A DNA stretch of 64,000 nt from Gemmatimonadota bacterium (GCA_009841115.1 VXML01000084.1:38297-102296), one strand, 5' to 3'; positions 36,223-45,076 are shown, numbered from the stretch's first letter. The notes: generated by a model from the sequence alone, not told the origin. Translations and numbers: made by a program.

Positions 36223-36597
36223 TCAGTCGCTCTCGGCCTCGGCGTCTTTATCTTTGTTCTTGCTGACGAACTTCTTTATCTTGGCGATGGCCTCGGGCAC
36301 CAGCGCGATGATCTGACTCCAACCAGCCTCCTGATCGCCGATGGACGCCACCTGTACCCGACCGTCGGCATCGACGATGAGGAAGGCGATGGGTTCGATG
36401 TTCGCGCCGCCGCCCGTCCCGCTCTGTCCCTTGCCCTCCAGCCCACCACCGGCCCCAAAGCCAAACGATATTTTCGACACCGGAATAATGGTCAAGTCGC
36501 CGGACTGAAACGGCTGCCCGATGACGGTTTCGGTTTGCACGATGCGGTGCAATTCGCCTAGGACGCGCTCGACTAGGGATTCTACGGACGATGCCAT
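36223..36597 (-). CDS. GerW/YtfJ-family protein
   Basis: The 124-residue protein matches the GerW (YtfJ) family: SVESLVERVLGELHRIVQTETVIGQPFQSGDLTIIPVSKISFGFGAGGGLEG, a Gly-rich middle, and IEPIAFLIVDADGRVQVASI. In Bacillus the family is needed for lysozyme-triggered spore germination, but homologues occur widely in non-sporulating bacteria, where the role is unknown. ATG 36597 is 19 bases downstream of the DUF2953 stop, on the same strand. The two genes keep the ytfI-ytfJ order of Firmicutes. Confidence 0.88.
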   Translation of the reverse strand: MASSVESLVERVLGELHRIVQTETVIGQPFQSGDLTIIPVSKISFGFGAGGGLEGKGQSGTGGGANIEPIAFLIVDADGRVQVASIGDQEAGWSQIIALVPEAIAKIKKFVSKNKDKDAEAESD

Positions 36598-36616
36598 GAA
36601 AAACTCCTCGACTTAG

Positions 36617-37273
36617 TTAGATCGGGGTGCGAAAGCGCACGGCCAACAAGCGGTATGCCGCCTGTGAGCCAAAGCGCCCTAAGAGTAAAATTAACAAGCC
36701 CAAGTGCAAATGAGCGACCAAGTCCAAGCGGCCAAAGGCCCCCGCACGCACAAAATCCGGGCTGACGTCTATTTGCACCTTTCCCTTGCGCGCGGCAACC
36801 GCCTGTAAATAGCCATAAACCCGCCCGGTTTGCGCCGGGTCGGCAAATCCTAAACGGCCCTGGACCCGCAGCTTTTTGAGCCGAATGATGCGCGGCAGAC
36901 TCGCCAATAGCCTAAGACTAGGCTTGATCAGCAGCCTCACAAGCGCGCGCAGGTTCCGCTCCCTAGCTTTAGGCGCGGCCTCTCGCTCGGTTCTTCGCCG
37001 TGCTCTTCGCCTGCGCTTTGCTTGGGTCCGCAGCGGCAGGTAGGGGTACGGCAGGAATTGACCCAAGAGCACGGGCGCGATGCGCAGGCCCTTGGGGCCC
37101 CATCGCAGCCCAAGCCCAAGCCCTCCCCAGAAAAAGGACAGCCGCGCTCCCCATTCCCAAAAGTCCGGCAAGCCCTCGCGCCGACAGCGCAAAGCAAAAG
37201 TCATAGGAGCGCACAGTGCACCGAGGCCGAGTACACCCAACGCGCCCAATGCGGGTAATAGCCAGTCTAGCAT
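36617..37273 (-). CDS. DUF2953 (YtfI-like) membrane protein
   Basis: The 218-residue protein starts with a hydrophobic segment (LLPALGALGVLGLGALCAPMTFAL). It has a basic middle (AKRRRRARRRTERE) and a C-terminal part with KLRVQGRLGFADPAQTGRVYGYLQAV and VQIDVSPDFVRAGAFGRLDLVAHLHLGLLILLLG. That is the DUF2953 pattern (LxGxxGxxDPxxTGxxYG). It always seems to accompany GerW/YtfJ, and does so here. The pair likely acts together at the membrane, with function unknown. Confidence 0.72.
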   Translation of the reverse strand: MLDWLLPALGALGVLGLGALCAPMTFALRCRREGLPDFWEWGARLSFFWGGLGLGLRWGPKGLRIAPVLLGQFLPYPYLPLRTQAKRRRRARRRTEREAAPKARERNLRALVRLLIKPSLRLLASLPRIIRLKKLRVQGRLGFADPAQTGRVYGYLQAVAARKGKVQIDVSPDFVRAGAFGRLDLVAHLHLGLLILLLGRFGSQAAYRLLAVRFRTPI

Positions 37274-37677
37274 GAAGAAAAGCGCGGCTTTTTATGGCGC
37301 ACCACATTCCAATCTGCGCGTCTGGTACGATGCACAACGGCGAACAAAGGGACAATGCACAAAGGGTCATATAGCCTTGAAAAAAGTGGACACACAACGC
37401 GAAACAGACGAATTTCCGCCCAAACCAAGAACATCCCAGAAATGCTCACTTACTCAGGGTCAGCGCGTCTAACATTCCTCGCGCTGGTTTGTACAACCTA
37501 GCGGCGCACGCAGGTTCAGTCAAGCCTTTCTACGGATGCGGCTAGGGGCTAAACTGCCTTGACAGCACCCCCGTCGTATGTTAGGCTTAAATTAGACGTA
37601 AGTTACAGTTAAAAAGTGAGTTAGGCTTTTTTGATTAAGGGATCAATACGCGGCAATAGCGACAAAAGGCGAACCGA
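37274..37677. other. 404-bp intergenic region, no gene
   Basis: No credible coding frame exists between the divergent DUF2953 and secreted-protein genes. It holds a perfect 7-bp hairpin, CAGCGCG (37461-37467) with CGCGCTG (37480-37486), the promoter listed at 37559-37587, and a repeated TTAGGCTT (37581-37588 and 37621-37628). The 37580-37660 part is clearly AT-rich. Confidence 0.6.
37559..37587 (+). promoter_or_regulatory. candidate promoter for the 596-residue secreted protein
   Basis: A perfect TTGACA (37559-37564) is followed after 17 bases by TAGGCT (37582-37587), a half-consensus -10. It lies about 90 bases upstream of ATG 37678, leaving an AT-rich leader. Confidence 0.4.
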
Positions 37678-39468
37678 ATGGCAACCCGAAAGACAGTAGG
37701 AAGGCGCGCCCTTCAAGGCGGAGAGGGCGCGGGCAGTTATGGCAGATATTGGCGCGGGCTAGGGGTAGTCATCGCGCTGTGGGCGGCCGTGGTGCCGGCG
37801 AGCGCCCGCTCGACGCTCAGTGCTCGCCTAGACCAACCGGCAATTGCCGGGCCGGCGTTGGATCAGCAGTCCATCCTCTATTTGCACTACTTCCCCGGCG
37901 ATGGCGAAGCCATAATCAGCGCGGACCTACGGTGCCTCGGCAACGCGCAGTTGCAGAGCGTTCGCTCGGCGCTGGGCAAGGCGCAGCTAGAGGCGGCGTC
38001 AATCGGCATAGACTATGCAGCACGGCCTTTGGCCGGAGAACACATCGACACCCTCTACATCGACCTAGTCGCCGCTGAGTTGGGAACAATCGGCTGGTCC
38101 GCGGCAATTCACTCCTCGCTCGCCCCACAGGGCACCCCGGCCCACCAGATCGAATTCGACCTAGCGGTACGCCCGCCGCCAGCCATTTCGTGGTCCATTG
38201 AGCCACAGCGGGTCTATCAGGGCGAGCACTTTGACTTGCGCGCGATCGTGCGCCTCGACGATACCACCGGGCCACCCTTAGAAGAGCTGAACTGGACCTG
38301 GCCACCTGAACTGAGCTGGCCAGAAGGCGACGCTCCGCAGCGCTGGTCGGGCAGCTTGACCCCCGGACAGGCTGACACGCTCTCTTGGACGGTGCTCGTA
38401 GATCCGACCCACCTTGGCCCTTTACCTTTGACGGTCGCTGCACAGGTCTCCGGCCAGAGCCCAGTGGACTTGGCAACCCAGCATTTGCAGGTGGACCCGC
38501 TGCCCGTGATGGCCTTGGAGCCTGGGTTTATGATGGCGCTGGAAACAGGGTTTATGGAAGTGGGCAAGCGCGGGCCAGTCACCTGTATATGGCGCAACGA
38601 AAGCGCCGACCCCATCGCCTTGGCGGCCCTGCGCCTGCAAGTTGCGCCAGCGTTCTCGGATGTCTCCTTGGTGGAAGGGCCACCGGGCGCGGCCCTCGTA
38701 CGAAGCGACGAGGAAGCCGCACCGAGCCTGCTGGTGAGCGGCTTGGATAGCTTGGGCGCGGGCGCAGCGATCCGGGTGACGCTCGAGGCTGTGCCGCAGC
38801 GTCCAGGGCCTTTTACTTGGCAGAGCGCCTGTAAGCCCGTGGGGCGGGAGCACTTTATTCCCCTGCACGGCGCGAACACAGTGCGCGTGGTATGGCCAGG
38901 AACGGCCCAAGCCCCAGGCGGCGCACAGCAAACCCCCACGGACTTGCAGTTGATCAATCAAGCCTTTGTCCGCGCCCTAGACCACCAAATGGATGCCCTA
39001 CCTCTATCCCCGGGCACGCGGCTTTTCCTCCAAGCCGAAGACGACAAGAACGAGGCCAATTGGGTCGTCGAGGACGCCCTGATCGAGACCTTGCAGCAAC
39101 GAGGCTATCAGGTGCTGGTGCGCCAGCCAGAAGACGCGCCAGCCGACGTGGTGTACTATCGGCTGGTCAGAGCGCGCGTGGTGTACTCGCCAGCGCCCCG
39201 GCGGCTACTCCTCTGGGGCAACGAACAACAGCGCGAAGCGTATGGCGACCTCTTTCTCAGAATAGAAACAGCCGCCGACCACATCGTGCGCTGGGACCGC
39301 CGCGTCCAAGCCTATAGCTCGGATATGGTGTCTAAGGGGTTGAGCGGAGTCTTAGGCGGGGATGACATGGTCGAACAAACGGTACTCAAACCAGAAAACA
39401 AAGCCATCGTGCGCGGCCTATCGGCCGGCATTCTCGGCGGGCTATTCTACATCTTCTTCGTTTTGTAA
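37678..39468 (+). CDS. secreted protein of unknown function with Ig-like segments
   Basis: I do not recognise this 596-residue protein as a whole. It has a long basic n-region and a signal segment (VVIALWAAVVPASARS, to about residue 45). Several beta-sandwich-like stretches follow, resembling BatD/CARDB-type Ig modules (IYQGEHFDLRAIVRLDD, PVTCIWRNESADPIALAALRL, AAIRVTLEAVPQRPGPFTW). The last 150 residues are alpha/beta (LINQAFVRALDHQMDALPL, ANWVVEDALIETLQQRGYQVLVRQPEDAPADVVYYRL), similar in style to lipoprotein domains of the FlgO/TolB-N kind. It ends in a hydrophobic tail (GLSAGILGGLFYIFFVL) that could anchor it in a membrane. Confidence 0.55.
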   Translation: MATRKTVGRRALQGGEGAGSYGRYWRGLGVVIALWAAVVPASARSTLSARLDQPAIAGPALDQQSILYLHYFPGDGEAIISADLRCLGNAQLQSVRSALGKAQLEAASIGIDYAARPLAGEHIDTLYIDLVAAELGTIGWSAAIHSSLAPQGTPAHQIEFDLAVRPPPAISWSIEPQRVYQGEHFDLRAIVRLDDTTGPPLEELNWTWPPELSWPEGDAPQRWSGSLTPGQADTLSWTVLVDPTHLGPLPLTVAAQVSGQSPVDLATQHLQVDPLPVMALEPGFMMALETGFMEVGKRGPVTCIWRNESADPIALAALRLQVAPAFSDVSLVEGPPGAALVRSDEEAAPSLLVSGLDSLGAGAAIRVTLEAVPQRPGPFTWQSACKPVGREHFIPLHGANTVRVVWPGTAQAPGGAQQTPTDLQLINQAFVRALDHQMDALPLSPGTRLFLQAEDDKNEANWVVEDALIETLQQRGYQVLVRQPEDAPADVVYYRLVRARVVYSPAPRRLLLWGNEQQREAYGDLFLRIETAADHIVRWDRRVQAYSSDMVSKGLSGVLGGDDMVEQTVLKPENKAIVRGLSAGILGGLFYIFFVL

Positions 39469-39471
39469 TCT

Positions 39472-41706
39472 TCAAAACCTCTGGATGCGCCTCGGGGCCT
39501 GCTCTTGGGACCGCCCATGTAGAGGACACGTGCTCGGCAGGACTTCGCCAGCGATGAAGAGCTCCTCTCGCTGATCGGGACAAAAGCGAGTGGCGATCTT
39601 GTGGGTATCGTTGCAGACCGCGCGGCGCACGACGAGGTTTTCTGGGTACTCGAATCCGCGATTCCTCAGGCTGCGATAGGGTTCCACACTCGCATACACC
39701 TCCTTCATAAACTCCGCCCACAACGGCAGGGCGGCCGCAGAGCCGGCCTGCTTCGGCCAGAGACGCAGGCTGGGGTCGTCTATCCCGACCCAGACCCCAG
39801 CCACGAGATGGGGCGTAAAACCGATAAACCACGCATCCGTGTAGTCGTTGGTCGTGCCGGTTTTGCCGGCCGCTTGCGGCCGGAAGCCGTAGACCGTGCG
39901 GATGCGGCGTCCGGTGCCGCCGACTTCATCGACGGCCGAGCGCAGCATATCCGCGACAACTACGGCCACGGCCGGCCGCAGCACCTCCTGCTTGAGACCG
40001 CTTTCCTGCGTGAAAAAGACATCTCCATCCTTGCGCTCCAAGCGACTGATGGCCATCGGTTCGACGTAGATACCCTTATTGGGAAAGACCGCGTACGCAG
40101 CCACCAAGTCGAGAAGTAGTACCTCGCTCGTGCCGACGCCAATGGAGGGAATGGCTTGGATGGGCGTGGATATACCCATGTTGCGGGCATAGCTCCGAAT
40201 CAGGGACGGGCCGAGTTCGTCGGCCAACTTAATGGAGATGAGGTTGCGCGACTGTTTCAGCCCTTCGCGCAGCGTCATCGGCCCCTTGAATTTCTTGTCG
40301 TAATTCTCGGGGTCCCAAAACTGTTCGCGTCTGTGGTCCCACAACGTAAAGGCATTGTCGTCGAGCACATCTACCGCAAAGCGATTGTTGTCAATGGCAG
40401 CCGTGTACACGAAGGGCTTAAACGCGGACCCAGGCTGCCGCTTGGCTTGGGTGGCGCGGTTGAATTTGCTGTGGCTGAAGTCGCGGCCCCCAATCATAGC
40501 TAAGATGTGGCCTGTAGCTGGATCCATAGCCACGAAGGCCGCTTGAACCAAGGCCGAGTCGCGCGCGCTCCGAGACGCGCCTATGGCTTTTAGGTGCTGA
40601 TCCACCTTTTTCTGCACCTTGCTTATTTCAGTATCAAAGTGCTTTTCGGCGATCTGCTGCAAGCGCGAGTCGAGCGTAGTGTGGACCACAAAGCCCTCGC
40701 GATAGGTTGCCATGCCAAACTCGCGCTGCATTTGCTGACGGACGTGCTCGACAAAGTACGGGGCTATGCCAAACGTCTCCTCGTGGCTGCCCCTGCGGGC
40801 GTCGATGGGTTTGTTGCGCAGGGAATCGCGCTCGGCGGAAGTAATCGCGCCGTTGTCGGCCATGCTGTACAGCACCAGATTGCGTTGCGTATGTGCGCGT
40901 TCGGGGTGGCGCAGGGGGGTAAATCTATTAGGGGCCGGCAGCAGCCCGACGAGCAAGGCGCTCTCTTCGAGCGCGAGCTGATCGACTTCGCTGTCAAAAT
41001 ACAAACGCGCCGCCGACTTAATCCCGTAGGCACCATGGCCGAAATAGACTGTGTTGAGGTACATAGTCATTATCTCGGACTTAGTGTACAGGCGCTCGAT
41101 TAAAACAGCGGTGATCTGTTCGCGGATCTTGCGCGCATACGTGGCCGCTGCATCGGCAAAGGAAGCACTGCTGCGCTGAGTACCAACTTCGGCGAATATA
41201 CTGCGGGCGAGCTGCTGGGTAAGCGTGCTGGCCCCTTGGCCGACGAGACGCCGGTCCCTGAGATTGGCCAGCAGTGCCCCGGGGATGCGGTAGATATCAA
41301 TGCCCCAATGCGAGAAGAAGCGCCGGTCTTCAGCCGCGAGGAGGGCGGCCCGCACGGATTCGGGGACTTCCTCATAAGTGAGGATTTCGCGGTTTTCCTC
41401 AAGGAAGTCCTGCAAGTGGCGGCCATCGGCCGAATACACGTTGGTGACCCGTTTGGGCCGGAAGCTCCAATCGTCGATGTCGGGCAAGTTGTCGTTGAAG
41501 ATCAGATAGGCACTCACGCCAACAGCAGCGTACAAGGCGAGGAAGCAAGCGGTGTAGAGCAGCAGCTTCTTGAACAGTGAGAGCGTAATCGCACCTTTTA
41601 CTCCTTCTACCACTCTGTCTAGAAGCTCTCTATTAAAATTGAGCAGTAAGAGGCGTATCGCGCGTTTCGCTCCTTCTATCACCCTGCCCAGAAGCTCTCT
41701 ATTCAT
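39472..41706 (-). CDS. penicillin-binding protein 1A (bifunctional transglycosylase/transpeptidase)
   Basis: The 744-residue enzyme polymerises and cross-links peptidoglycan. After a cytoplasmic tail and one membrane helix (LLLYTACFLALYAAVGVSAYLIF, about 47-69) comes the GT51 domain with AAEDRRFFSHWGID and QGASTLTQQLARSIF. The transpeptidase domain has Ser427 in PGSAFKPF (SxxK), SRN in QSRNLISIKL and KTGTT before NDYTDAWFIGFTP. The C-terminus is short and Arg/Gln-rich. The first 23 residues are duplicated in tandem, which is unusual. Its ATG overlaps the stop of the upstream lipoprotein gene (ATGAATAG), so the two are coupled. Confidence 0.95.
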   Translation of the reverse strand: MNRELLGRVIEGAKRAIRLLLLNFNRELLDRVVEGVKGAITLSLFKKLLLYTACFLALYAAVGVSAYLIFNDNLPDIDDWSFRPKRVTNVYSADGRHLQDFLEENREILTYEEVPESVRAALLAAEDRRFFSHWGIDIYRIPGALLANLRDRRLVGQGASTLTQQLARSIFAEVGTQRSSASFADAAATYARKIREQITAVLIERLYTKSEIMTMYLNTVYFGHGAYGIKSAARLYFDSEVDQLALEESALLVGLLPAPNRFTPLRHPERAHTQRNLVLYSMADNGAITSAERDSLRNKPIDARRGSHEETFGIAPYFVEHVRQQMQREFGMATYREGFVVHTTLDSRLQQIAEKHFDTEISKVQKKVDQHLKAIGASRSARDSALVQAAFVAMDPATGHILAMIGGRDFSHSKFNRATQAKRQPGSAFKPFVYTAAIDNNRFAVDVLDDNAFTLWDHRREQFWDPENYDKKFKGPMTLREGLKQSRNLISIKLADELGPSLIRSYARNMGISTPIQAIPSIGVGTSEVLLLDLVAAYAVFPNKGIYVEPMAISRLERKDGDVFFTQESGLKQEVLRPAVAVVVADMLRSAVDEVGGTGRRIRTVYGFRPQAAGKTGTTNDYTDAWFIGFTPHLVAGVWVGIDDPSLRLWPKQAGSAAALPLWAEFMKEVYASVEPYRSLRNRGFEYPENLVVRRAVCNDTHKIATRFCPDQREELFIAGEVLPSTCPLHGRSQEQAPRRIQRF
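41569..41706 (-). repeat. 69-bp tandem duplication at the 5' end of the PBP1A gene
   Basis: Codons 1-23 (NRELLGRVIEGAKRAI) and 24-46 (NRELLDRVVEGVKGAI) are repeats at an offset of 69 bases; AGAAGCTCTCTATT is identical in both (41621-41634 and 41690-41703). The inner copy has Phe where the outer has the start Met. This suggests the start region was copied outward. Confidence 0.8.
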
Positions 41707-44700
41707 AGTAGCCCTTGACCCAGCGCGTGTTGTATTCCTGCAAATACTCTAGGTGCGCGCTGGTTTGCGGATAGTGCTCGTCCGCTGGGTACGGGTAGCC
41801 AGACATGCCGTGAAAGGGCAGCGGCCCGACCGTTAGCGAGTGCGCCGAGTGCAGGTCCATGTCCTTACCAAAGCCATCGGCGTACAGCAGAAACGAGCGC
41901 ACCAGACCGCTCGCAGGCGGCGGCAAGGCGGCGAATTCAACAGTCAGCTCATCGCCGTGGAACATGATGACAAAGCGGTCGTCGATTTCCCCGACTAGTT
42001 CCTCCACCGGGCCGAAGCGAGTAAAAGCTCCAGCGTGAGTACCCCAAGGCGCTTCTAACTCCAATTGATCGTAGTGATAGCGAAAAGCAAAGGTGCCCTT
42101 GATGGACGTATGGGCTGGGTAGCCACGCCAGTGGAGGTCACTCTGCGCCGGTTGCAGGCGATGGACTGTAAGCGGAACGTCCGCAGCGTCGCCCACCAGC
42201 AATTGATCCCAGTAGAGCGCAGTGTTGGTCTCAATCCGCAGCCGGTAGTCGTCGGACGGGAACAGGCCCGCCAAGTCGAAGAGCGCGTGTTTGGGCAGGC
42301 CCGCCGGGCAACCCATATCCGCGCTGACTTCTACCCATCCCCCCTCGCCATCGGCTACGGACAGACGCGGCGGATACAGCGACAAGCCGCGCTGCGCCGC
42401 GCTCCAATTCGAGGTCGAATGCGCGTAATCGACCCACCCATAGCCGAGCAAGACCGGATGGGCGAATTCGGACAAGTCGCCCAAGTTCAACTCTAGCGCA
42501 TAGTCTTCGGCATAGCCGTGTATGTCGAGTCGGCCAAAGCCGTCGTACCACTCGTCGTCGATCTCCTCCAGCGTGGCCAACACGTCCAGTCCCCGGTGGT
42601 CTTTGGCTGCTACCGGCGGGCGCAGATTGCGCAGAGGATAGAGTTTGAACTCCGGGTAAGGAGGCTGGGAAAGCAGGCGTTCGTTGGGATACACGTCGAA
42701 CTCAGGCGGATGATCAACGGCCACTAATTCGAGGGCATCGACGTAAATGATTTCCTCTAGCTGATTCGTTAGCTGCAAGACGTAGTGACCGTCCTTGGGA
42801 GCCAACGGCCCCAAACGAACGTACTCGTCAGTGTCGGGCTGGTAGTACTGGCCCGGGGAGGTCAAATAGCCAATAATGGCCCCCCCTAAAATATCGGTGA
42901 CAAAGCGATAGCGCTCGCCGTCCCAAGCGTAGAGAATGGGACACGATGTGCCCTTGCGGTCGAGTTCCGTCAACTCCAGCCGCTGTCCAGCCCCAGTCGC
43001 CAACTCGGTCTGGCGCACGCCGCCGGGCCAGAGGATACGGATGAATTCGACCGAATCGCTCTGCGCCAAGCCGAAGTGGAGCACGCCCGCGTATCCCTCA
43101 CTGCGAATCTCGCGTTTCTGGAGACGGTGGGTAGTTTTTACCTCCACCTTGGCCCCGACGCCGTCGCGATTGCTATTGAGCCCCTGAGCGGCGATCTCGA
43201 TCCAGTGTCCCCCTTCGCCTTGGTTGTGCAGCACCCGGCCACCCGCCCAAATATCCACGCGCCCATCGCCGTTAAAATCAGCCACGAGCACCGCCCCACC
43301 CGGCTCGTCGATCGAAGGTTGCGGCTGGAACTGTCCGCCGCCGTACGCCAGCGGTTGCAGCCGCTCGTCCTCACAGGCCAATAGGTCAAGGTCGCCATCG
43401 TTGTCGAAATCGGCGGAAAGCAGCGCCCGCCCACTGGACGCCGCCGACGCCTCGGCCCGGACGAAGTCGCGCCCGGCTTGGTTGATATGCGTTTCCACGG
43501 CACCGTTGGCCGCGATCGCCAAGTCCATATAGCCGTCTTGGTTGAAGTCCTCGACGGCCAAGCCCGCTCCCTGCACGGCACCTAAGTCCAAAGCGTCAGC
43601 GATTTCCGAAAACGTGCCGTCGCGATTGTTGGTTTGCACTTGCAGGCCCTCAGCCGATAGGAGGACTATATCCACGTCGCGGTCATTGTCGAGATCGGAG
43701 AATGCAGCCCGATCCGCCGCGACCGAACCGACCGGTTGGCCCGTAGCGACAAAGCGGGCCTCGCCATCATTGGCCAGCAGCGAGACACTTGGGCCAAGTA
43801 CAAGCAGGTCCAAGTCGCCGTCGTGATCGGCATCACCCAGCACGACACCGGTCGAAGCCGCGGACAGGTCTTCTCCGGCAGCCCATTCGCCGTTGGCCGC
43901 TCGATAGAGCAGAGTTCCGCCCGCGCCGCTGAGAACCAAGTCGGCGGTCCCATCGTTGTCGAGGTCGCCGGAGATCGCGCCAGTCGCCCCAAAGCCGTCG
44001 GGAAGCGTCGGAGCAGTGAGCATTTCCCCTGTGCCGCCAGCGTACAAGTGCAAGCCCTCGGCCCCGGCCAAAACATCCGGCCGGCCATCCGCGTCAAAGT
44101 CGCCAAGAGAAGCAAAGCGCACCGAAACAGCCGCCGGACCAGCCGCCGCGAAGGCAAAAGGTCCGGCCACATCGTCCTGACTCGGATCGCCACCACCGGC
44201 GTCGGCAACGGCCTCGGCGTATTTGCCCTGTCCTTGATAGGACGAAGAAACGCCTTGGTGACCGGCTTGGCTGAGTTGGTTGAACTGCTCCAAGGTGCTT
44301 TTCCACTCCTCCTCGCGTCCGAGCCGCCGGTAGAGATTGGCCAATCCGTAGTACGCCGACACGTTGTAGGGATCGAGGCGGATGGCCTCCTTAAAGTCGG
44401 CGATGGCGGCCTCGCCCTCGTTTAGCTTGGCCCGCATCTGCCCCATGTAGTAGCGCACGTGGGGGTCGTCGCGGTCGGCAGCCGCGACCTTTTGCAGAGC
44501 GGCAAGCGCCTTGTCGTGCTCCCGACCTTGAGCATTGTAGATCAGGCCCAGCGCGTAGTTGGCGTGGAGGAGATCGGGGTCGATGGCGATGGCGGTTTGC
44601 AGGGCCGTGGCCGCGCTGTCGTACTTGCCGAGGGCGTAGTACGAAATGCCTAAATTGGCCTGCGCACTAGCGTAGTCCGGAGCCAAGGCAAGGGCGCGGG

Positions 44701-44887
44701 CAAACTCCTCCCGACCGCGCGTGTAGTTGTGCTGATCCATATAGACCACGCCCTGATTATTGTGCCAGCGCGCCTTGGGAGGCCAAGCCGGTGCCTCCTC
44801 GGGCGGCCCCTGTTCACAGGCCACTCCCAAGAGGGCCGCGACGAGAGGTAACAGAGCCTGGCGCACCTTGACGCTTATATGGGGCAT
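41699..44887 (-). CDS. TPR plus FG-GAP/UnbV lipoprotein
   Basis: This 1062-residue lipoprotein (lipobox LLGVACEQG) begins with about five TPR repeats (residues 40-210: GVVYMDQHNYTRGREEFARALALAPDYASAQANLGISYY). A seven-fold FG-GAP/VCBS propeller follows (about 240-560) with repeated D-D-G-D loops (DFDADGRPDVLAG, DADHDGDLDLLVL, DFNGDGRVDIWAG). An ASPIC/UnbV module comes next (VKTTHRLQKREIRSEGYAG, FGLAQSDSVEFIRILWPGG). The last 450 residues are beta-rich and unassigned. ATG 44887 has GGAAGGA upstream and keeps the signal peptide; ATG 44908 is possible. It is coupled to PBP1A by an 8-base overlap. Confidence 0.85.
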   Translation of the reverse strand: MPHISVKVRQALLPLVAALLGVACEQGPPEEAPAWPPKARWHNNQGVVYMDQHNYTRGREEFARALALAPDYASAQANLGISYYALGKYDSAATALQTAIAIDPDLLHANYALGLIYNAQGREHDKALAALQKVAAADRDDPHVRYYMGQMRAKLNEGEAAIADFKEAIRLDPYNVSAYYGLANLYRRLGREEEWKSTLEQFNQLSQAGHQGVSSSYQGQGKYAEAVADAGGGDPSQDDVAGPFAFAAAGPAAVSVRFASLGDFDADGRPDVLAGAEGLHLYAGGTGEMLTAPTLPDGFGATGAISGDLDNDGTADLVLSGAGGTLLYRAANGEWAAGEDLSAASTGVVLGDADHDGDLDLLVLGPSVSLLANDGEARFVATGQPVGSVAADRAAFSDLDNDRDVDIVLLSAEGLQVQTNNRDGTFSEIADALDLGAVQGAGLAVEDFNQDGYMDLAIAANGAVETHINQAGRDFVRAEASAASSGRALLSADFDNDGDLDLLACEDERLQPLAYGGGQFQPQPSIDEPGGAVLVADFNGDGRVDIWAGGRVLHNQGEGGHWIEIAAQGLNSNRDGVGAKVEVKTTHRLQKREIRSEGYAGVLHFGLAQSDSVEFIRILWPGGVRQTELATGAGQRLELTELDRKGTSCPILYAWDGERYRFVTDILGGAIIGYLTSPGQYYQPDTDEYVRLGPLAPKDGHYVLQLTNQLEEIIYVDALELVAVDHPPEFDVYPNERLLSQPPYPEFKLYPLRNLRPPVAAKDHRGLDVLATLEEIDDEWYDGFGRLDIHGYAEDYALELNLGDLSEFAHPVLLGYGWVDYAHSTSNWSAAQRGLSLYPPRLSVADGEGGWVEVSADMGCPAGLPKHALFDLAGLFPSDDYRLRIETNTALYWDQLLVGDAADVPLTVHRLQPAQSDLHWRGYPAHTSIKGTFAFRYHYDQLELEAPWGTHAGAFTRFGPVEELVGEIDDRFVIMFHGDELTVEFAALPPPASGLVRSFLLYADGFGKDMDLHSAHSLTVGPLPFHGMSGYPYPADEHYPQTSAHLEYLQEYNTRWVKGYYE

Positions 44888-44896
44888 GGTTATATT
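44868..44896 (+). promoter_or_regulatory. promoter of the tRNA-Gly gene
   Basis: TTGACG (44868-44873) and TATATT (44891-44896) are 17 bases apart and lie about 28 bases upstream of the mature tRNA 5' end. The elements overlap the start of the oppositely oriented TPR/FG-GAP lipoprotein gene, so the two transcription units may interfere. Confidence 0.55.
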
Positions 44897-44924
44897 TTTT
44901 CCTTCCATAGCGAGTGATTTTCGA

Positions 44925-45000
44925 GCGAGAGTAGCTCAGCTGGTAGAGCTCCACGTTGCCAACGTGGTTGTCGCGGGTTCGAGTCCCGTCTCTCGCTCCA
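44925..45000 (+). tRNA. tRNA-Gly (anticodon GCC)
   Basis: The 76-base gene folds as a cloverleaf. The acceptor stem is GCGAGAG (44925-44931) with CTCTCGC (44990-44996), discriminator T and encoded CCA at 44998-45000. The D-stem is GCTC/GAGC, and the anticodon stem CCACG/CGTGG carries loop TTGCCAA (44956-44962) with anticodon GCC at 44958-44960. The T-arm is CGGG-TTCGAGT-CCCG. A T-run follows directly. Confidence 0.97.
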
Positions 45001-45047
45001 TTTTTTTGCCTCAACCTTCATTTCAATATAGTTAAAACCCCTATTGA

Positions 45048-45076
45048 GAAAAGCTGGCCCGGTCTTGCGCCGGGTC
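45048..45076 (-). terminator. terminator-like hairpin after the lipid-transport operon
   Basis: On the minus strand CCCGG and CCGGG (45070-45074 and 45058-45062) form a stem with a 7-base loop, followed by a short T-tract (complement of 45048-45052). It lies about 20 bases past the oxidase stop at 45097. Confidence 0.4.

Noticed and set aside
38217..38957. 246-residue minus-strand frame within the secreted-protein gene
   Set aside because: No signal, domain or ribosome site; the plus-strand gene explains the region.
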